A stretch of 64,000 bases of DNA from NCBI RefSeq assembly GCF_034350045.1, contig NZ_CP133781.1, positions 751,001 to 815,000 of the forward strand. Reading direction: 5' to 3'. Shown here in pieces: positions 63,100-64,000 of this stretch. This stretch comes from Pseudomonas sp. CCI4.2 (GTDB taxonomy: Bacteria; Pseudomonadota; Gammaproteobacteria; Pseudomonadales; Pseudomonadaceae). The number at the start of each line of letters is the position of its first letter. The first letter of the stretch is position 1. Both the position numbers and the translations under genes were made by a program. The notes beneath the pieces were generated by a model. The model was not told the DNA's origin. It saw only the letters and a program-made list of their open reading frames with translations, and ran no database searches.

Positions 63100-64000
63100 A
63101 TGAAAGGTTCTCAAACGTTGCTGTTGGCCGCTGCACTGAGTCTTCCCCTGTTGGCGCAAGCTGCAGAACCCGCCCAGTGCGACACCGTCAACTTTTCAGA
63201 TGTCGGCTGGACGGACATCACCGTCACCACCGCGACCACCAGTGTGATCCTCGACGCTCTAGGCTACAAAACCAAGACCACGATGATTTCCGTACCAGTG
63301 ACCTACAAGTCGCTGGCCGACGGCAAAAACATGGACGTGTTCCTTGGTAACTGGATGCCAACGATGGAGAACGACATCAAGGCCTACCGCGACGCGGGCA
63401 CTGTAGATACCGTTCGCGCCAACCTGGAAAATGCCAAATACACCTTGGCCGTTCCTCAGGAGCTGTACGACAAGGGCCTGCATGACTTCGCCGACATCGC
63501 CAAATTCAAGAAAGAACTCGACGGCAAGATTTACGGCATCGAACCGGGTAACGACGGTAACCGCCTGATCCAGAGCATGATCGACAAGAACGCTTTCGGC
63601 CTGAAAGACGCCGGCTTCAAGGTGGTCGAATCCAGCGAAGCCGGCATGCTGTCGCAAGTGGATCGCGCCCAGCGCCGCAACACCGCCGTGGTGTTCCTGG
63701 GTTGGGAACCGCACCCAATGAACACCCGCTTCAAAATGAAGTACCTGACTGGCGGTGACGACTATTTCGGCCCGAACTTCGGCCAGGCAACCATCTACAC
63801 CAACACCCGCAAGGGCTACACGCAGGAATGCAGCAACGTCGGTCAGTTGCTGAAAAACCTGAAGTTCACGTTGAACATGGAAAGCACGCTGATGGGCAAC
63901 GTCTTGGACGACAAGATGAAGCCGGATGCAGCGGCGACCGCTTGGCTCAAGAAAAATCCAGCCGTACTTGATACCTGGTTGGCGGGCGTAACCACCGTAG
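63100..64000 (+). CDS. choX: Choline/betaine ABC transporter substrate-binding protein, 3' end cut
   Basis: This is the periplasmic OpuAC-family receptor for choline (CbcX/ChoX type), matching PA5378. A signal peptide MKGSQTLLLAAALSLPLLAQA is cleaved before AEPAQCDTVNF. Trp-containing ligand loops are FLGNWMPTMEND and FLGWEPHPMN. About 300 codons are visible and the frame is open at the right edge, so only a few residues should be missing. CCAGGAGTGCATCG precedes the ATG. Confidence 0.94.
   Translation, partial: MKGSQTLLLAAALSLPLLAQAAEPAQCDTVNFSDVGWTDITVTTATTSVILDALGYKTKTTMISVPVTYKSLADGKNMDVFLGNWMPTMENDIKAYRDAGTVDTVRANLENAKYTLAVPQELYDKGLHDFADIAKFKKELDGKIYGIEPGNDGNRLIQSMIDKNAFGLKDAGFKVVESSEAGMLSQVDRAQRRNTAVVFLGWEPHPMNTRFKMKYLTGGDDYFGPNFGQATIYTNTRKGYTQECSNVGQLLKNLKFTLNMESTLMGNVLDDKMKPDAAATAWLKKNPAVLDTWLAGVTTV

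Overview
The window looks like chromosomal DNA of a Pseudomonas species, most likely of the P. fluorescens/P. syringae side of the genus. The gene order from parE to rlmJ follows the P. aeruginosa PAO1 block PA4967-PA5019 almost gene for gene. That comparison is from memory, not a search. Gene spacers carry short inverted repeats of the Pseudomonas REP type (core CTGTAGGAGCCAAC..., GTGGGAGCAGGCTTGCCTGCG, GGGACCGAATTCATTCGGG). No rRNA, tRNA, CRISPR array, phage or insertion sequence was recognised.

Layout. 1-3.4 kb: parE (cut by the left edge), yqiA and cpdA on the minus strand. 3.5-7.4 kb: an AT-richer insertion between cpdA and its usual partners (yqiB/DUF1249 and nudF). It holds a type VI secretion cassette on the minus strand: an orphan hcp, a LysM plus glycine-zipper effector, and a small membrane immunity gene, all joined by ATGA overlaps. 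Two displaced toxin-tail/immunity modules follow, each with its immunity gene broken by one slippage-type mutation. 7.6-14.7 kb: yqiB, nudF, a lipoprotein, cytX and thiC under a TPP riboswitch, and tolC. 14.9-22.5 kb: waaA, a LysR regulator, an SMR efflux protein, an FAD oxidoreductase/aldo-keto reductase pair, a conserved hypothetical gene and hldE.

22.6-46.4 kb is the lipopolysaccharide core region: msbA, a WaaP-fold kinase, waaL, glycosyltransferases, dnpA, mig-14, a carbamoyltransferase, the core kinases, and waaP, waaG, waaC and waaF. It is interrupted at 34.0-40.1 kb by a 2014-residue toxin-like gene on the opposite strand. Its C-terminal half contains two copies of a Tiki/ChaN/PMT-C2-like domain. 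The first copy has lost both GX2H metal motifs and the second keeps both. 46.5-59.5 kb: glnE, aceE-aceF behind a pair of HexR-like operators, dipA, msrA, rlmJ and a small conserved protein. 59.6-64 kb: gene order jumps to the choline/glycine-betaine block gbdR-sdaB-choX (PA5380-PA5378 in PAO1), and choX is cut by the right edge.

How the genes fit together. hldE makes ADP-heptose. waaA, waaC, waaF, waaG, waaP and the extra kinases build and phosphorylate the inner core. wapO, wapH, wapR, ssg and waaL finish the outer core and attach O-antigen. msbA flips the lipid A-core. The most novel signals are the effector/immunity array with its decaying modules, a hairpin that would hide the hcp ribosome binding site, and the giant toxin with one dead and one intact Tiki-like domain.
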